From contig CM070902.1 of assembly GCA_036417435.1 (NCBI GenBank), forward strand, positions 178,042,945 through 178,106,944: a DNA stretch of 64,000 nucleotides, in the 5' to 3' direction. Position 1 is the stretch's first letter. Each line of letters starts with the position of its first letter. The notes under the pieces are model-generated. The model had not been told where the DNA came from and searched no databases. It saw only the letters and a program-made list of their open reading frames with translations. The position numbers were made by a program, and so were the translations under genes. Positions 11,995 through 23,055 of the stretch are shown piece after piece. The DNA is from Inia geoffrensis (Eukaryota > Chordata > Mammalia > Artiodactyla > Iniidae).

Positions 11995-12480
11995 CTACCT
12001 GACCAATATTCCTCAAAGACAAGGAAAGTCTGAAAAACTGTCATGGACCAGTGGAGGCCAAAGACACATCCTGAATACATGAAGTATTGCATCCTGGATG
12101 GCATTCTGGAATAGAAAAGGCACATTAGGGAAAAACTAGTGAAAGAAAAATAAACAGTGGTGTTTAGTTAATGGTAATGTACCAGTGCCAGTTCCACAAT
12201 TGTGGGAAATGTACTACAGTAATGAAAAATTGAACAAGAGAGGAAACTGAGTGTGGGACTTGGGGAAATGCTCTACACCATCTTTGCAACTTTTTTTATA
12301 AATCTAAAGTTATTCTAGGGCTTCCCTGGCAGTCCAGTGGTTAGGACTCCACACTTCCACTGCAGGGCGCACGGGTTTGATCCCTGGTCGGGGAACTAAG
12401 ATCCTACAAAGCTATTCAGAGAGGCAAAAAAATTAAATTTTTTTAAATTTGAAAAATAAAGTTATTCCAAAATAGAAAAG
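11995..12480 (+). repeat. Ancient L1M 3'UTR, split by a CHR-1 SINE
   Basis: The sequence follows the 3' end of old mammalian-wide L1M elements: the GGACCAGTGGAGGCCAAAG block near 12048, the AAAGGCACATTAGGGAAAAA block near 12117, the run describing a GTACCAGTGCCAG block near 12180, and a terminal CTAAAGTTATTC block. A SINE lies at 12318-12456; the terminal block is repeated beyond it as the SINE's TSD. The same family end is seen at 28960-29375. Confidence 0.75.
12318..12456 (+). mobile_element. CHR-1-type tRNA-derived SINE
   Basis: The tRNA-like head begins with GGGCTTCCCTGG, with an A-box region (AGTCCAGTGGTTAGGACTC) and a B-box (GGGTTTGATCC) followed by GGTCGGGGAACTAAGATCC. A short A/T-rich tail ends the copy. 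It is flanked by a 13-bp TSD with one mismatch: 12305-12317 and 12457-12469. This is an RNA polymerase III-type retroposon moved by L1 machinery. It is inserted inside the ancient L1M 3'UTR, so it is younger than that. Confidence 0.9.
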
Positions 12481-13742
12481 CTACTTTTTAAACGTGCATG
12501 TACACAGATATACACAAGGCATCTAGACTGCAGAAACCCAAATGGTAATCACAGCCGAGATATTCATGCTTTAATAAGCAGTCTTCATGAGAAACAGCCC
12601 TTCAGACTACCTGCTTGCCAAAATTAGGTCTTCTCTTTGTACACTCTGCTTTGCAATGACGGATCATTACACTCTCTTAATTATCTCCTTCCACTCTCAA
12701 AATAAAAGCAATCTATTAGCATGTGGGCTCCTTGTTGGAAAGAGGCAGGTCTGACATGAAAGAAACAAAATGAAAGAGTTGTGAAAATACACTCAGAGAA
12801 AGTGATATCCAGTCTTAAGGATTTTCACTATTATTCTATATGCGTGCACTTAAATTTCGCCAGAGAATGCAATCCAACCTTGAAATACCTGAATGTTTTG
12901 AAAGCCCATCCCAAACTGCTAAATTTATCAACACAGAATTCTTAGAATAAGCCTCTAACCATATTTCAGTCCAGAGCCATTTCTTTTACCTGCACAGTCT
13001 TACACTGCAAGCTCATTGAATTTTCAATTTCTACTAAACTTTTATATTTCACTTAATGGTTATTATTCACAAAGATAAACATTTGCTAGAATTTCCTGAG
13101 GGATAGCATATCTACGTAGAAACCAGGAAAGCTACACCAAGGCAGAAGTACAGCAAGACCTCCTAGGTTTGCTCTTCAGCTAAACAGATGCTCCAACAAA
13201 GTACCCGTACAGGGATCTTGATTAAAATGTACGCCTTGGCAGAATTACAAGTATCTTTACAGCACATTCCTTCAGAGTCTTCCAACCATCAACTGAAACT
13301 AAAATATTAATCTGAAAAAGACAAAGCTCTACCAACTTTTGGTAGCTAGATTTTTTAAACTAGAGAACTACTTGGAGGAGGGTCTGTAACCATAACGTTT
13401 TGACAACACTGGCTTTATCTTTTCTAGCTTTCTTTTCTGTACAGGAAAGCTATTTTATAATTAAAATAGAAAGCATCCCACGCGGTCTCTTTCCTGGTAC
13501 CTAAGCACAGTTTCTTTCTTCCTGAGTGTGTAGTATGGTAACGAGGGGGAACCTTCAGGAGAGTTCTCCTATTAATGATATGTAGAGTTTAGTGCCATCG
13601 CTGTGTGCGTATTTCATGTAGACACACAATTACACCGTGTGGCCACTTTGCTGGATAACTCAACAGGTTAGTAGCCAAGGTAAAGCTAAATATATCTTAG
13701 TATCATGGCACATTTTTAGTTCTCATTTTCATTGATGTAACA
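12481..13742. other. No recognised feature
   Basis: AT-rich DNA with no gene or repeat family recognised. Confidence 0.5.
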
Positions 13743-14785
13743 ATAATAATCCACAAGGTTTTTGTTTTGGTTTTTGTTTGTTTGTTTTCTTGGAGTATAG
13801 TTGCTTTACACTACTTTGTCCATTTCTGCTGTACAGCAAAGTGAATCAGCTATATGTACACATATATCCCCTCTTTTTTGGATTTCCTTCCCTTTTAGGT
13901 CACCAGAGCACTGGGTAGAATTCCCTGTGCTATACAGTAGGTTCCCACTAGTTATTTTATACATAGTAGTGTATATATGTCAATCCCCATCTCCAAATTC
14001 ATCCCCCCCATCTCCCTTGGTATCCATACGTTTGTCCTCTACATCTGTGTCTCTATTTCCGCTTTGCAAATAAGATACCATTTTTCTAGATTCCACATAT
14101 ATGTGTTAATATATGATATTTGTTTTTCTCTTTCTGACTTACTTCACTCTGTGTGACAGTCTCCAAGTCCATCCACATCTCTGCAAATGACCCAATTTCA
14201 TTTCTTTATATGGCTGAGTAATATTCCATTGTATATATGTTCTGCATCTTTATGCCTTCCTCTGTTGATGGACATTTAGGTTGCTTCCATGTCCTGGCTA
14301 TTGTAAAATAGTGCTGCAATGAACACTGGGGTGCATGTATCTTTTTGAATTATGGTTTGCTCTGTGTATATACCCAGGAGTGGGATTGCTGGGTCATATG
14401 GTAGTTCTATTTTTAGCTTTTTAAGGAACCTCCATACTGTTCTCCATAGTGGCTGTATCAATTAACATTCCCACCAAGAGTGCAAGAGGGTTCCCTTTTC
14501 TCCACACCCTTTCCAGCAATTTATTTTTTGCGGACATTTTGATGATGGCCATTCTGACTGGTGTGAACTGATACCTCATTACAGTTTTGATTTGCATTTC
14601 TCTAAGAATTAGTGATGTTAAGTATCCTTCCATGTGTTTTTTGGCCATCTGTATGTCTTCTTTGGAGAAATGTCTATTTAGGTCTTCTGCCCATTTTTGG
14701 ATTGGGTTGTTTGTTTTTTGATATTGAGCTGCATAAGCTGTTTGTATATTTTGGAGTTGAATCCCTTGCCAGTTGCCATTTCTTT
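13743..14785 (-). mobile_element. 5'-truncated L1 (ORF2 C-terminus and 3'UTR), antisense
   Basis: The reverse complement corresponds to the L1 copy at the left edge from about position 5860 to its 3' end. The short frame at 14276-14461 on the minus strand still reads the conserved ORF2 segment containing [14 protein letters not shown]-rich sequence at 13758-13790 is the degraded A-tail. The copy is decayed relative to the youngest L1s in the window. Confidence 0.9.
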
Positions 14786-15190
14786 TTGTTTCCTTGTACT
14801 TGCATAAATATTATTTTTCAATCTACATGGTCTATTTTATGCAGGAATCTAACATTTGTTCAGAATTGCTTGTGATCTGCAGTTAATGTAAACAACTGCA
14901 CACCTGGTGATACTTTAGAGCAAACAAAACCAATTGATTCCCCCGTTTATAAAATAGTTCCTACCTCATTTGCTTGGGAAGCTATGTTCAATATTATTAA
15001 ATCAGTCAACAGTCCAGTTACTGCCTTTCATCATGACTTCTCCTCCTCATTAAAATTTTTTATAAATATATGTATTTTAACCCATCTGATCATCATAGCC
15101 TATCTGAACATAATATCAGGAAAGTTCACTATTACATATATAGAGAGATAAAAGTATTTTCCTTTTGTCCCAAGGTATTATGACTTTTTT
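14786..15190. other. No recognised feature
   Basis: AT-rich sequence between two antisense L1 fragments; no gene or repeat recognised. Confidence 0.45.
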
Positions 15191-15192
15191 AA

Positions 15193-15258
15193 TTAAAAAA
15201 TTTTAAATTGAAGTGTAGTTGATTTACAATGTTTCAGGTGTACATCAAAGGGATTCAG

Positions 15259-15294
<36 letters not shown>

Positions 15295-15408
15295 TTTTTT
15301 GGATTCTTTTCTATTATAGGTTATTACAAGGTATTGAATATAATTCCCTGTGTTATGCAGTAGGAACTTGTTGTTTATCTATTTTATACATAGTAGCGTA
15401 TATCCTAA
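15193..15408 (-). mobile_element. L1 3'-end fragment, antisense, with (TA)n
   Basis: The reverse complement of the cetartiodactyl L1 3'UTR: TGATTTACAATG and TTTCAGGTGTACA blocks, then the GTATTGAATATAATTCCC block. A (TA)n run at 15262-15292 sits at the position in the L1 3'UTR where other copies in this window also carry TA arrays. Confidence 0.85.
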
Positions 15409-15409
15409 A

Positions 15410-16450
15410 ACTTAAGGCTTTAAAATCTCCCAGGAACTTTTATATGCATTTTCTTAGTGGTATACTTTGTCTAGAATTCATTCACATTATGAGAGAGCAT
15501 GTACTAAACAGATCTATTGCTACTAAATTGGTTTGGGTGCTCAGCATCTCACCATAATTATTCCCATGGTCCCTGAAAAGTTCTCACTCTCCCCCAAAAC
15601 ATTCTCTAGGTTTCTACCAAAGTGAGCTTTCTGTAACAGCAATCTCATATTTTTATGGGAATACTGTACACAAAATTTGTTTTTCTCCTGTTAATCTGCA
15701 TTATGTCTATTTAATTCTTTGAACAGCCAAAGAATCTAGATTGGAAGAAGGGAAGTTTTCCACCTCTACAACAGGAAATAAGGATTTACAGCTAGTAGCT
15801 GTTAATATAAAAAGACTCCTTTAAGTTATTCTAAAGTGCTTCACAGCACTTCCTCACTTTATTGGTTAACGCATTCACTATACCTAATCTGCTGGAATAT
15901 CACACAATTAACATGTATTAAATATGAGTTCCTGAGTTTGGGTTCCACTACATGCTATCCATAAACCCACTACTTCAGCTAATATTCCTAAGAACATTGA
16001 AAAAAATGCAAAAACAGCTACCTGGAGACGCTAAAAGAAAACAAAAGCAAGCAGATTATGCATAGTTGTAAACACTTGAGAAACAACCTGCATGCAGGTG
16101 AGCTTTCCAGTTTTCCTTTACCTTTCAGGACTTTGCCCCAAGGGCAGTGGGTGATGGTGTATGTGTGTGTGCGTGAGTGTGTGTGCACACGCATGCCTGC
16201 AATGTGTGACTGCACACACGTGCCTGTGTGTTTGTGAGACTAGTTGCAGAGCAGCATGGATACGTGGGCAATAAAACTTCAAGAGAAACCCATGCTCTTT
16301 TTCAGAAAAAGGAGATAAAAGGTCCCCTGCAGGCTGCAGAATGTAGGTGGATTCCTTTAGAGGAAAGAGCCAGTGAAGGAGGATCCCCTAATTCTATGTA
16401 TGCACCCACAAAAATCTCAGCCTGACCCCAAACTCTTCACACCAAGGACA
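15410..16450. other. No gene; one alternating purine-pyrimidine tract
   Basis: Unassigned sequence. The only structure seen is an imperfect TG/CA tract at about 16155-16240, described separately. Confidence 0.5.
16155..16240. repeat. Imperfect (TG/CA)n tract
   Basis: The stretch is dominated by alternating TG, CG and CA dinucleotides, including TGTGTGTGTGCGTGAGTGTG and later CACACACGTGCC. Such alternation can adopt Z-DNA in vitro; nothing shows that it does here. Confidence 0.8.
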
Positions 16451-17636
16451 GACCCAAATCAACATAGCAAAAGCTTAGAAAACTGACCTGAGACTTAAAC
16501 AACCAAGTCAGAATCTATGATCTCAACATAACCAGTTAGATTTTCTGTTAATACAAAACACCAACATTCTCCAGGATAGCACAACAGAGAATACACCAAA
16601 TAACATTCACAATATCCAGATACAGTTCAAAATTATTCAAGGTACAAAGAACTAGGAAAATGAAGCAAATTCTCATGGAAAAATATGATCCATAGATGCT
16701 AACCTGGAGATGACCATGATGTTGGAGCTATCAGGCAGAGGCTTTAAATCAGTTATATCACCATGCTTCATGGGGTAAAGGAAAACACACTTGAAATGTA
16801 TGAAATATAGGAAATTTCAGCAGAGGGTGCTTGAAACTATAAAAAGGAACCAAGTGAAAATTTTAAAACTGAAAAATGCAATGTCTTTAATAAGAACTCG
16901 ATGAATGGGCTTAACACCAGAATGTAAATAACAATGGAAAGAAATAATTCTCAAATATCTGTTTAATTAGAGTCCCAGAAGAGAGGATTAAGAAACTGAA
17001 GCACAGAAGTTTTATGAATATATAACGGCCACAAGTGTCCCTAACTGGAGGAAGACAGAAAGTTACAGATTGAAAAAACTCAGGAAATTGAAACAGAATA
17101 AACTTAAAGAAAAGCCATGGCTTTTACATGCATCACAACCAAACTGCTAAAAAATGCAAAAAACCTTGAAAGCAGCTAAAGAAAATTGCATGTTACATAC
17201 AGAGGAACATTTATTCAAATGACCAAGTACTTCTCATCAGAAACCATGGAGGCCAGAAGAATGAGGAAGAGCATGTTTAAAATACTGAAAGAAAACTTCT
17301 TTTTCAAAAGAAAAATCAGCAAGCATATCCTTCAGGAATAAAGAAAAATAACTACTTTTTCAGATGAAAAGAAAAGTATAGAGAATTTGTCCCCAGTAGA
17401 TCTGTTATTACAAGAAATACTAAAGGAAGTTTTCCAGTCTGAAGGGAAACGATACCAAAAGAAAGTTTGTTCTTCAGGAATGAAGGAAGAACAACAGAAA
17501 TCTAAGTATCAGAATAAAAGACATTATTTCTTATAAATTAAAAATATGTTTACTACTAAAGCGAAATGGCCTCATGTGGTTACCATTATGTACAGACTCA
17601 ACACATAACAATTATAACGTAAAACGCCAGTAAAGT

Positions 17637-17791
17637 GGGAGTTCCCTGGTGGTCTAGTGGTTAAGATCCAGGGTTTTCACTGCGGTCGCCTGGGTTTATC
17701 CCTGGTTGGGGAACTGAGATCCTGTAAGTTGTGCAGCACAGCCAACAACAACAACAACAACAACAAAAAAATATATATATATATATATATT
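17637..17791 (+). mobile_element. CHR-1-type SINE with (AAC)n(AT)n tail
   Basis: The GGGAGTTCCCTGGTGGTCTA head, the AGTGGTTAAGATC A-box area, a degraded B-box (GGGTTTATCC) and GGGGAACTGAGATCC mark a CHR-1. The tail has mutated to (AAC)n at about 17743-17766 and then (AT)n at 17771-17790. I could not find a convincing TSD. It sits inside the ancient L1M. Confidence 0.85.
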
Positions 17792-18557
17792 CTTAAGAAA
17801 AAAAGGAAATGTATCCCATAAATTACATCAACAGAGTGGAAGATAAACCATATTATTATAATCTTGAATGACAAAAAAGTGTTTCATAAAATTTCAGTCA
17901 TTCCTAATAAGAACAAAGTAATTTAGTATCAAAAAACCAAAAAGCCAGCAATGTGTTGACCTATATGTTTGCAAGTTTCTGTATTTTACATCTATTAGAC
18001 TGTGAAATTTTAGGTATTCATTTAGTAATTCATAGAGCAACTACTAAAAAACGTTTGGTGAAATATAGCATAAAAGCCAACAGATTAAAATGAAGCATTA
18101 GAATATATTTATATAGTACAAAAGAAGGCAGAAAGTCGAGAGTAGAGAAATAAAAACAGAGAAGAGAAACAGAACATAGATAAATGTGGTAGACACAAAT
18201 CCAAATACAGCAAACCCTCTATTAAATAGTAAGTGACTAAACACCTCGATAAAAGGCAAAGCATGACAAATGTCTTGTTCAGAAATGAAGAGCTTACTAT
18301 AAGATGTCTATAAGAGTTGAAAATCATTGGACAGAAATAGATGTACAACTCCAAGAGGAAGCCCCAGGAGGCCAGAGCCCCTGCTTTATTATCTAATACC
18401 ATAGATTTTTGAAACCAAAGCTCTCCTCAGAGATAAAAAGGGACTATGCTTTAAGATAAAAAATAAATCATCAGTAACATGTGCCTAATAGCCTCAACAC
18501 GTGGTTAGCAAAAATAGAATTAAAGGGAAAAACAGACAATTGCACAATCACAGTAGG

Positions 18558-18780
18558 GTTTTTTGGGGGGTTTTTTGGTTTGTTTTTTGCGGTATGCGGG
18601 CCCCTCCCTGTTGCGGCCTCTCCTGTTGCGGAGCACAGGCTCCGGACGCACAGGCTCAGCGGCCATGGCTCACGGGCCCAGTTGCTCCGCGGGATTTGGG
18701 ATCTTCCCGGACCGGGGCACGAACCTGTGTCCCCTGCATCAGCAGGCAGACTCTCAACCACTGCGCCACCAGGGAAGCCC
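18558..18780 (-). mobile_element. CHR-2-type SINE, antisense
   Basis: Reverse-complement CHR-2: T/G-rich tail at 18559-18588, body 18589-18765 and the GGGCTTCCCTGGTGGCGCAG head at the right end. The TSD CACAGTAGG is at 18549-18557 and 18781-18789. The insertion splits the endonuclease region of the ancient L1M, and the flanking L1M sequence resumes directly after the SINE. The overlapping 93-104 aa open frames are SINE sequence, not genes. Confidence 0.95.
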
Positions 18781-19562
18781 CACAGTAGGTTTTAATGATT
18801 CTCTCTCAGTAATTGATAGAACAACTAGCCAAAAACATCTGTAAAATCATAAAAGATCCGATCAGCACATGAACCACCTTGATCTATAGCCAACAACTTC
18901 ACAATGTGTCTATTCTTCTCAAGGGCACATGTCCTTTCACTAAGGCAGACCATATGCTAGGAAACAAAACAAGTTTTTTTATTTTAAGGATTCTCTTCCT
19001 GCAATAAAATTACATTAGGAATTAATAAAAGTGAAAACAAAAATAAGAATAAAAAATTAGAAAATATTTACAGGAAAACACAAAATATCTGTGATATAAA
19101 CAACATACTGCTAAGTAATTCAGAGGTCAAATATGAAATCACAAGAAAAATTGCAGTCATAATTCAAATACAACATGTAAAAGTTTGTGGGATGTAGCTA
19201 CAGCAGTGCTTAACAGGGAACTTATATTGTTAAATGCTTATATTAGAAATAGGAAGGACTAAAAAAATCAACAACCATAACCTAGGTTTTACTTTAAGAA
19301 CCAGATAAAAATGAGCAATGAAAAGCCAAAGTAAGTAGAGGGAAGGAAATTATTTTTTAAAAAAGGAGAAATCCAGAAATTAGTAAGCAGCAGTGGAGAA
19401 AATTAATAAAGAAGATTAGTTGATTCCTTTAAAAGATTACCAAAATTGACAAACCCCTAGCTATTTTATAATAAATCATCAATATCAGGAATGGAAAGGT
19501 AATTATTATGACAGATTATACAGTTATTAAACAGATAAGATCATTACAGTTAAACAGATAAT

Positions 19563-19662
19563 TTTTTTCTTTTTCTTTTCTTTTATTGGAGTATAATTAC
19601 TTTACAATGTTGTATTAGTGTCTGCTGTACAATGAAGTGAATCAGCTATACGTATACATAGA
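19563..19662 (-). mobile_element. Short L1 3'-end fragment, antisense
   Basis: The T-rich tail and TTTATTGGAGTATAATTACT are followed by the TTTACAATGTTGTATTAG and GAATCAGCTATACGTATACA blocks, the reverse complement of an L1 terminus. Only about 100 bp remain. It abuts the 3' limit of the ancient L1M. Confidence 0.8.
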
Positions 19663-21150
19663 ATTGGCATCATTTTTATCTCATGATGGTATAGAGACTT
19701 CACCCTTTTATAGCCCCTCTACTCTATACATGCGAATGGGTGAACTATAAAAAGGTAAAGGCAAAATGACATAGCTGGGTTCAAATACAAGCTCATCATC
19801 TCTTCGAAGCAGACAGAGCACAGATAGATGCAAAATGTAAATTCTTCCAGAAGCAATGTGAGGTTTCTGTCTTTGAGGTCTAGAAGTTGGCAGGAGAGTC
19901 TAAATCTCACATAGGAAAGGAACAAAAAGTGCTCCACACAAGATTCAATTCAAGACTCACTGTTTAAAACCAGTTTTTGAAACATGAGTTTTTTGTTTTG
20001 GGGGGGGGGGGGCAAGTTGGCTGTTTATTACAGCGTTGAAGATTTCCCATTAAAAAAAATATTTTTTTTCAAAAGCCAAAGGAAAAAAATTTAAAACACA
20101 TAATTTTGCATTTCTTTCTTATCTTCAGAGATGACTATTTTCATTAATTTTTTGTGTTATTAGGATATTTCCATTCCTTGAAATACTAGATTCTAAGAAT
20201 GTAACTAAGGTTCATTTAAATTTTACTTTTTCTTGTGCTACTGATTATCCTCCTTTGTGTACTCAGTTTAGGCTGATTTTTATCAGCCTAAAACATTTTC
20301 TTTATTTTCTTCTGTGATTATAGTACCATCTACAAATATCTATTGTATTTAAATTTGTTTGCATAGATTATTCACTATCATAGTTTATTGAGCTAACTCT
20401 TGAAGCTGCCTAATGACTGGGCCCTTTTCATGTGACTGTGAGTTGATTTCAGTGGTCTTCGGCTATGAAATTGAAAAGAACATGATACCAATCAATTACT
20501 GACTTGTATTTCCCGTAGTAATGGAAATCTCACACATTGGCTGTCTAACATCTCATACATATCTTGCCAATTTTGCTACATGTTTTTACATTTCTAAAGT
20601 CTATGACAGATCTCCATTTCACAGAAGCTTTTCATTAACGACCTACACTTTTGAGTTATATTGTGATATGGTGAGTTTGATTGTCTTCTTCTAAAACATC
20701 CCATATTGTTTTACTACTGCCTTACATCCTTTGCTACCTTATATTGGAGGATATTTACACGTTGGATGGGTTGGAAAAAGTTACAAGTTCCCTCTGGGCC
20801 AATCCCACCTTCATGGACTGATTAGATTTTCTCCCATATGTTCTGAAAATCAGCCCTAATAATATGTATTGCTATTGTGCATTCATTTGTTGGAGTAACT
20901 ATTACTTTACATTGTCTTATAGGCCATTCACAACCTGAAGCCATCATTTTACACTTCATTTAATTATATTTCTATCCTTTCCTAAAATTTTAAACAGAAT
21001 GTCAGTGGACATTCCATCCGTTGCCTCTTCGGGGATTTGTCTTTCTAATGGTGCCTTCTAAGTAGAGGGTTCTATCCAGCTTATTACAAATAACGCCTGG
21101 TTCAATACACTTATTCTGTTCATTTTTCTTTTGTTTCTCAGGGTTAGCTT
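19663..21150. other. No gene; G13 run and a small hairpin
   Basis: Unassigned AT-rich DNA. It contains a run of 13 G at 20000-20012 and a perfect 10-bp inverted repeat with a 6-nt loop at 20267-20292. Confidence 0.5.
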
Positions 21151-21166
21151 TAAAAGAATAGTTTTT

Positions 21167-21383
21167 GAATAGCCTTTTTTTTTTTTTTTTTGCGGTACAC
21201 GGGCCTCTCACTGTTGTGGCCTCTCCCGTTGTGGAGCACAGGCTCCGGACGCGCAGGCTCAGCGGCCATGGCTCACGGGCCCAGCCGCTCCGCGGCACGT
21301 GGGATCCTCCCGGACCGGGGCACGAACCCGTGTCCTCTGCATCGGCAGGCGGACTCTCAACCACTGCGCCACCAGGGAAGCCC
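21167..21383 (-). mobile_element. CHR-2-type SINE, antisense, 16-bp perfect TSD
   Basis: The T-run (21175-21191) leads into the full CHR-2 body, ending at its head CACCAGGGAAGCCC. A perfect 16-bp TSD (TAAAAGAATAGTTTTT) lies at 21151-21166 and 21384-21399. Eight bases, GAATAGCC at 21167-21174, lie between the TSD and the tail and belong to neither. Few differences from the other CHR-2 copies imply a recent insertion. Confidence 0.95.
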
Positions 21384-21399
21384 TAAAAGAATAGTTTTT

Positions 21400-22917
21400 A
21401 TCCTACGGCATCATTCCCACGCAGGCATTAAGCCTTCAATGTCTTCAGCAGCTGTTATGCTGCAGAGCTGTTTATTTATTTATTGTTTCTTCTGTTTTTT
21501 GCATGGACTTTATTAGTATTTTCTTGTTTTACATTTGCTGTGCCCACATATGCAAAGGTTCCGAATATCCACTTGGGCTTTGTTCATATATTCATTTAAT
21601 CACGCTTAAGTTAGTTAATTGATTTCCGATGTATTTCTTCCGAGGGCTGAGGGCTGTTAAGTTACATGAGAAACTGGCTGTACTTCGAACACCCGCACGA
21701 AAAAGGGTTTGGAAGCCACCTCATTCAGAGCCTTAGACTTTAACCCTTGATCAAACATCTCAGCCTTATTTCCGGTGCTGCTGAAGGAATGATGTCTATT
21801 GCTTCCCGGTATAGATTTAGGAGCTGCTGGGTCTCGCGCCAGCCAGGCTGTTGACCGAGATTTTGCTAAGCGCTCTAATTCTGTCCTGTCCTCTGCCCTG
21901 GTTTCTATGACTCCTTTGAGCCTGCTTCAACTTCAGTATTGTTCCCCAAAGTAACTGGTCTAGTAGCCGAGCCAGGAGCCCACAGCCCATCATCTGGCCC
22001 AAAGCTTATGTTTAATACCTAAGAAGCCAAACTCAGGTTAATGAGCAAGAAAACACTTCTATTGTTTTAAGCCACTCAGTTTTAGAGAAGTCTGTTGTAC
22101 ATTATAATTTAGCAATAACTGATGATACACACTCATTTTATACCCCTATACAGACATTTAAATAAACAACAGGTATACGAATATCTAAAACGTTTAATGT
22201 GAAAACTAAACTTGTTTTCTGCGTATTAACTTGTTAACTTATCTGATCTGAGTTGTATTAACAATGCTATTGGGGGGGTGGGCAGTGTATGCTTAAACTA
22301 TTCCATTTATCTTAAATAAGATGTGTAATAGAAAAACCAAATCGAGGAAGATGTTTTAAAATAAATTTCACTTCATTTCAAAATTTTATCCCAAACTGAA
22401 GTGAGCCCATATTTTCAAATGTAGCCTTAATTCTTAATCAATGGTCATTTCCAATAATTTATACTGTAAAATTTTAAAGATACATGGATTTCCTATATCT
22501 AATTCTACCTCTGATGCAGACTTTAAATATTTCTATCGAATTTCTTAAGGTATTAAGTAATAACTTCTTAGATATACAATACCAAGACCTTTGCCTACTT
22601 CAATAAGACTTACTGTTACATTATGAAACATGTCATTACAATCTGTAGAAACTCTGTTCTTCTAAGCTTCCTACTTTCACTGTTGCCCTGTGATTTTAAC
22701 TGCCCCTGAAAAACATACTGAATGTTTTTCTCACATGGGAGTATTAATGTCGTTATAAATACCAAACACGATAGACAGCATTTCAAGCCAGTGCACAAAC
22801 TGCATTTTTCAGAACCTAGACCCAAACTGATTTCTGGTTTGGCAGAAATACCGACAGCAGATCTCCATAGATCTTTCTCCTTCAATAGGGCATTACACCT
22901 CATTTAGCAATAGTGGT
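21400..22917. other. No recognised feature
   Basis: AT-rich, no gene or repeat recognised. The frame at 22616-22903 (minus) lacks any recognisable domain. Confidence 0.5.
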
Positions 22918-22919
22918 GT

Positions 22920-23055
22920 TTATTTTTTATTGAAGTAGAGTTGATTTGCAATGTGTTAGTTTCAGGTGTACAACAAAGTGATTCAGTTACACATACATAT
23001 TTTTTTTCAGACTCTTTTCCCTTATAGGTTATTACAAAATATTGAGTGTAGCTTT
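22920..23055 (-). mobile_element. L1 3'-end fragment, antisense
   Basis: Reverse complement of the L1 terminus: TTTTTATTGAAGTAGAGTTG, GTTTCAGGTGTACAACAAAG and TTATAGGTTATTACAAAATA blocks. About 135 bp, 5'-truncated. Confidence 0.85.

Larger units (their letters stand above)
16460..19560 (+). repeat. Ancient L1M: ORF1 3' part, inter-ORF region and ORF2 endonuclease region
   Basis: The sequence tracks old mammalian-wide L1M. The ORF1 tail is seen near 17230-17460 (CAGAAACCATGGAGGCCAGA near 17238 and TTACAAGAAATACTAAAGGA near 17406). The ORF1-ORF2 spacer runs about 17800-18300. The endonuclease region runs about 18300-19500, including the CTCTCTCAGTAATTGATAGA stretch near 18800 and the GTGGGATGTAGCTACAGCAG stretch near 19188. 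Stops and indels are frequent throughout, so there is no coding potential. It is interrupted by SINEs at 17637-17791 and 18558-18780. Confidence 0.8.

Noticed and set aside
12318..12456. tRNA gene suggested by A- and B-box motifs
   Set aside because: The body does not fold as a tRNA; it has a SINE tail and TSDs. The same applies to every CHR copy in the window.
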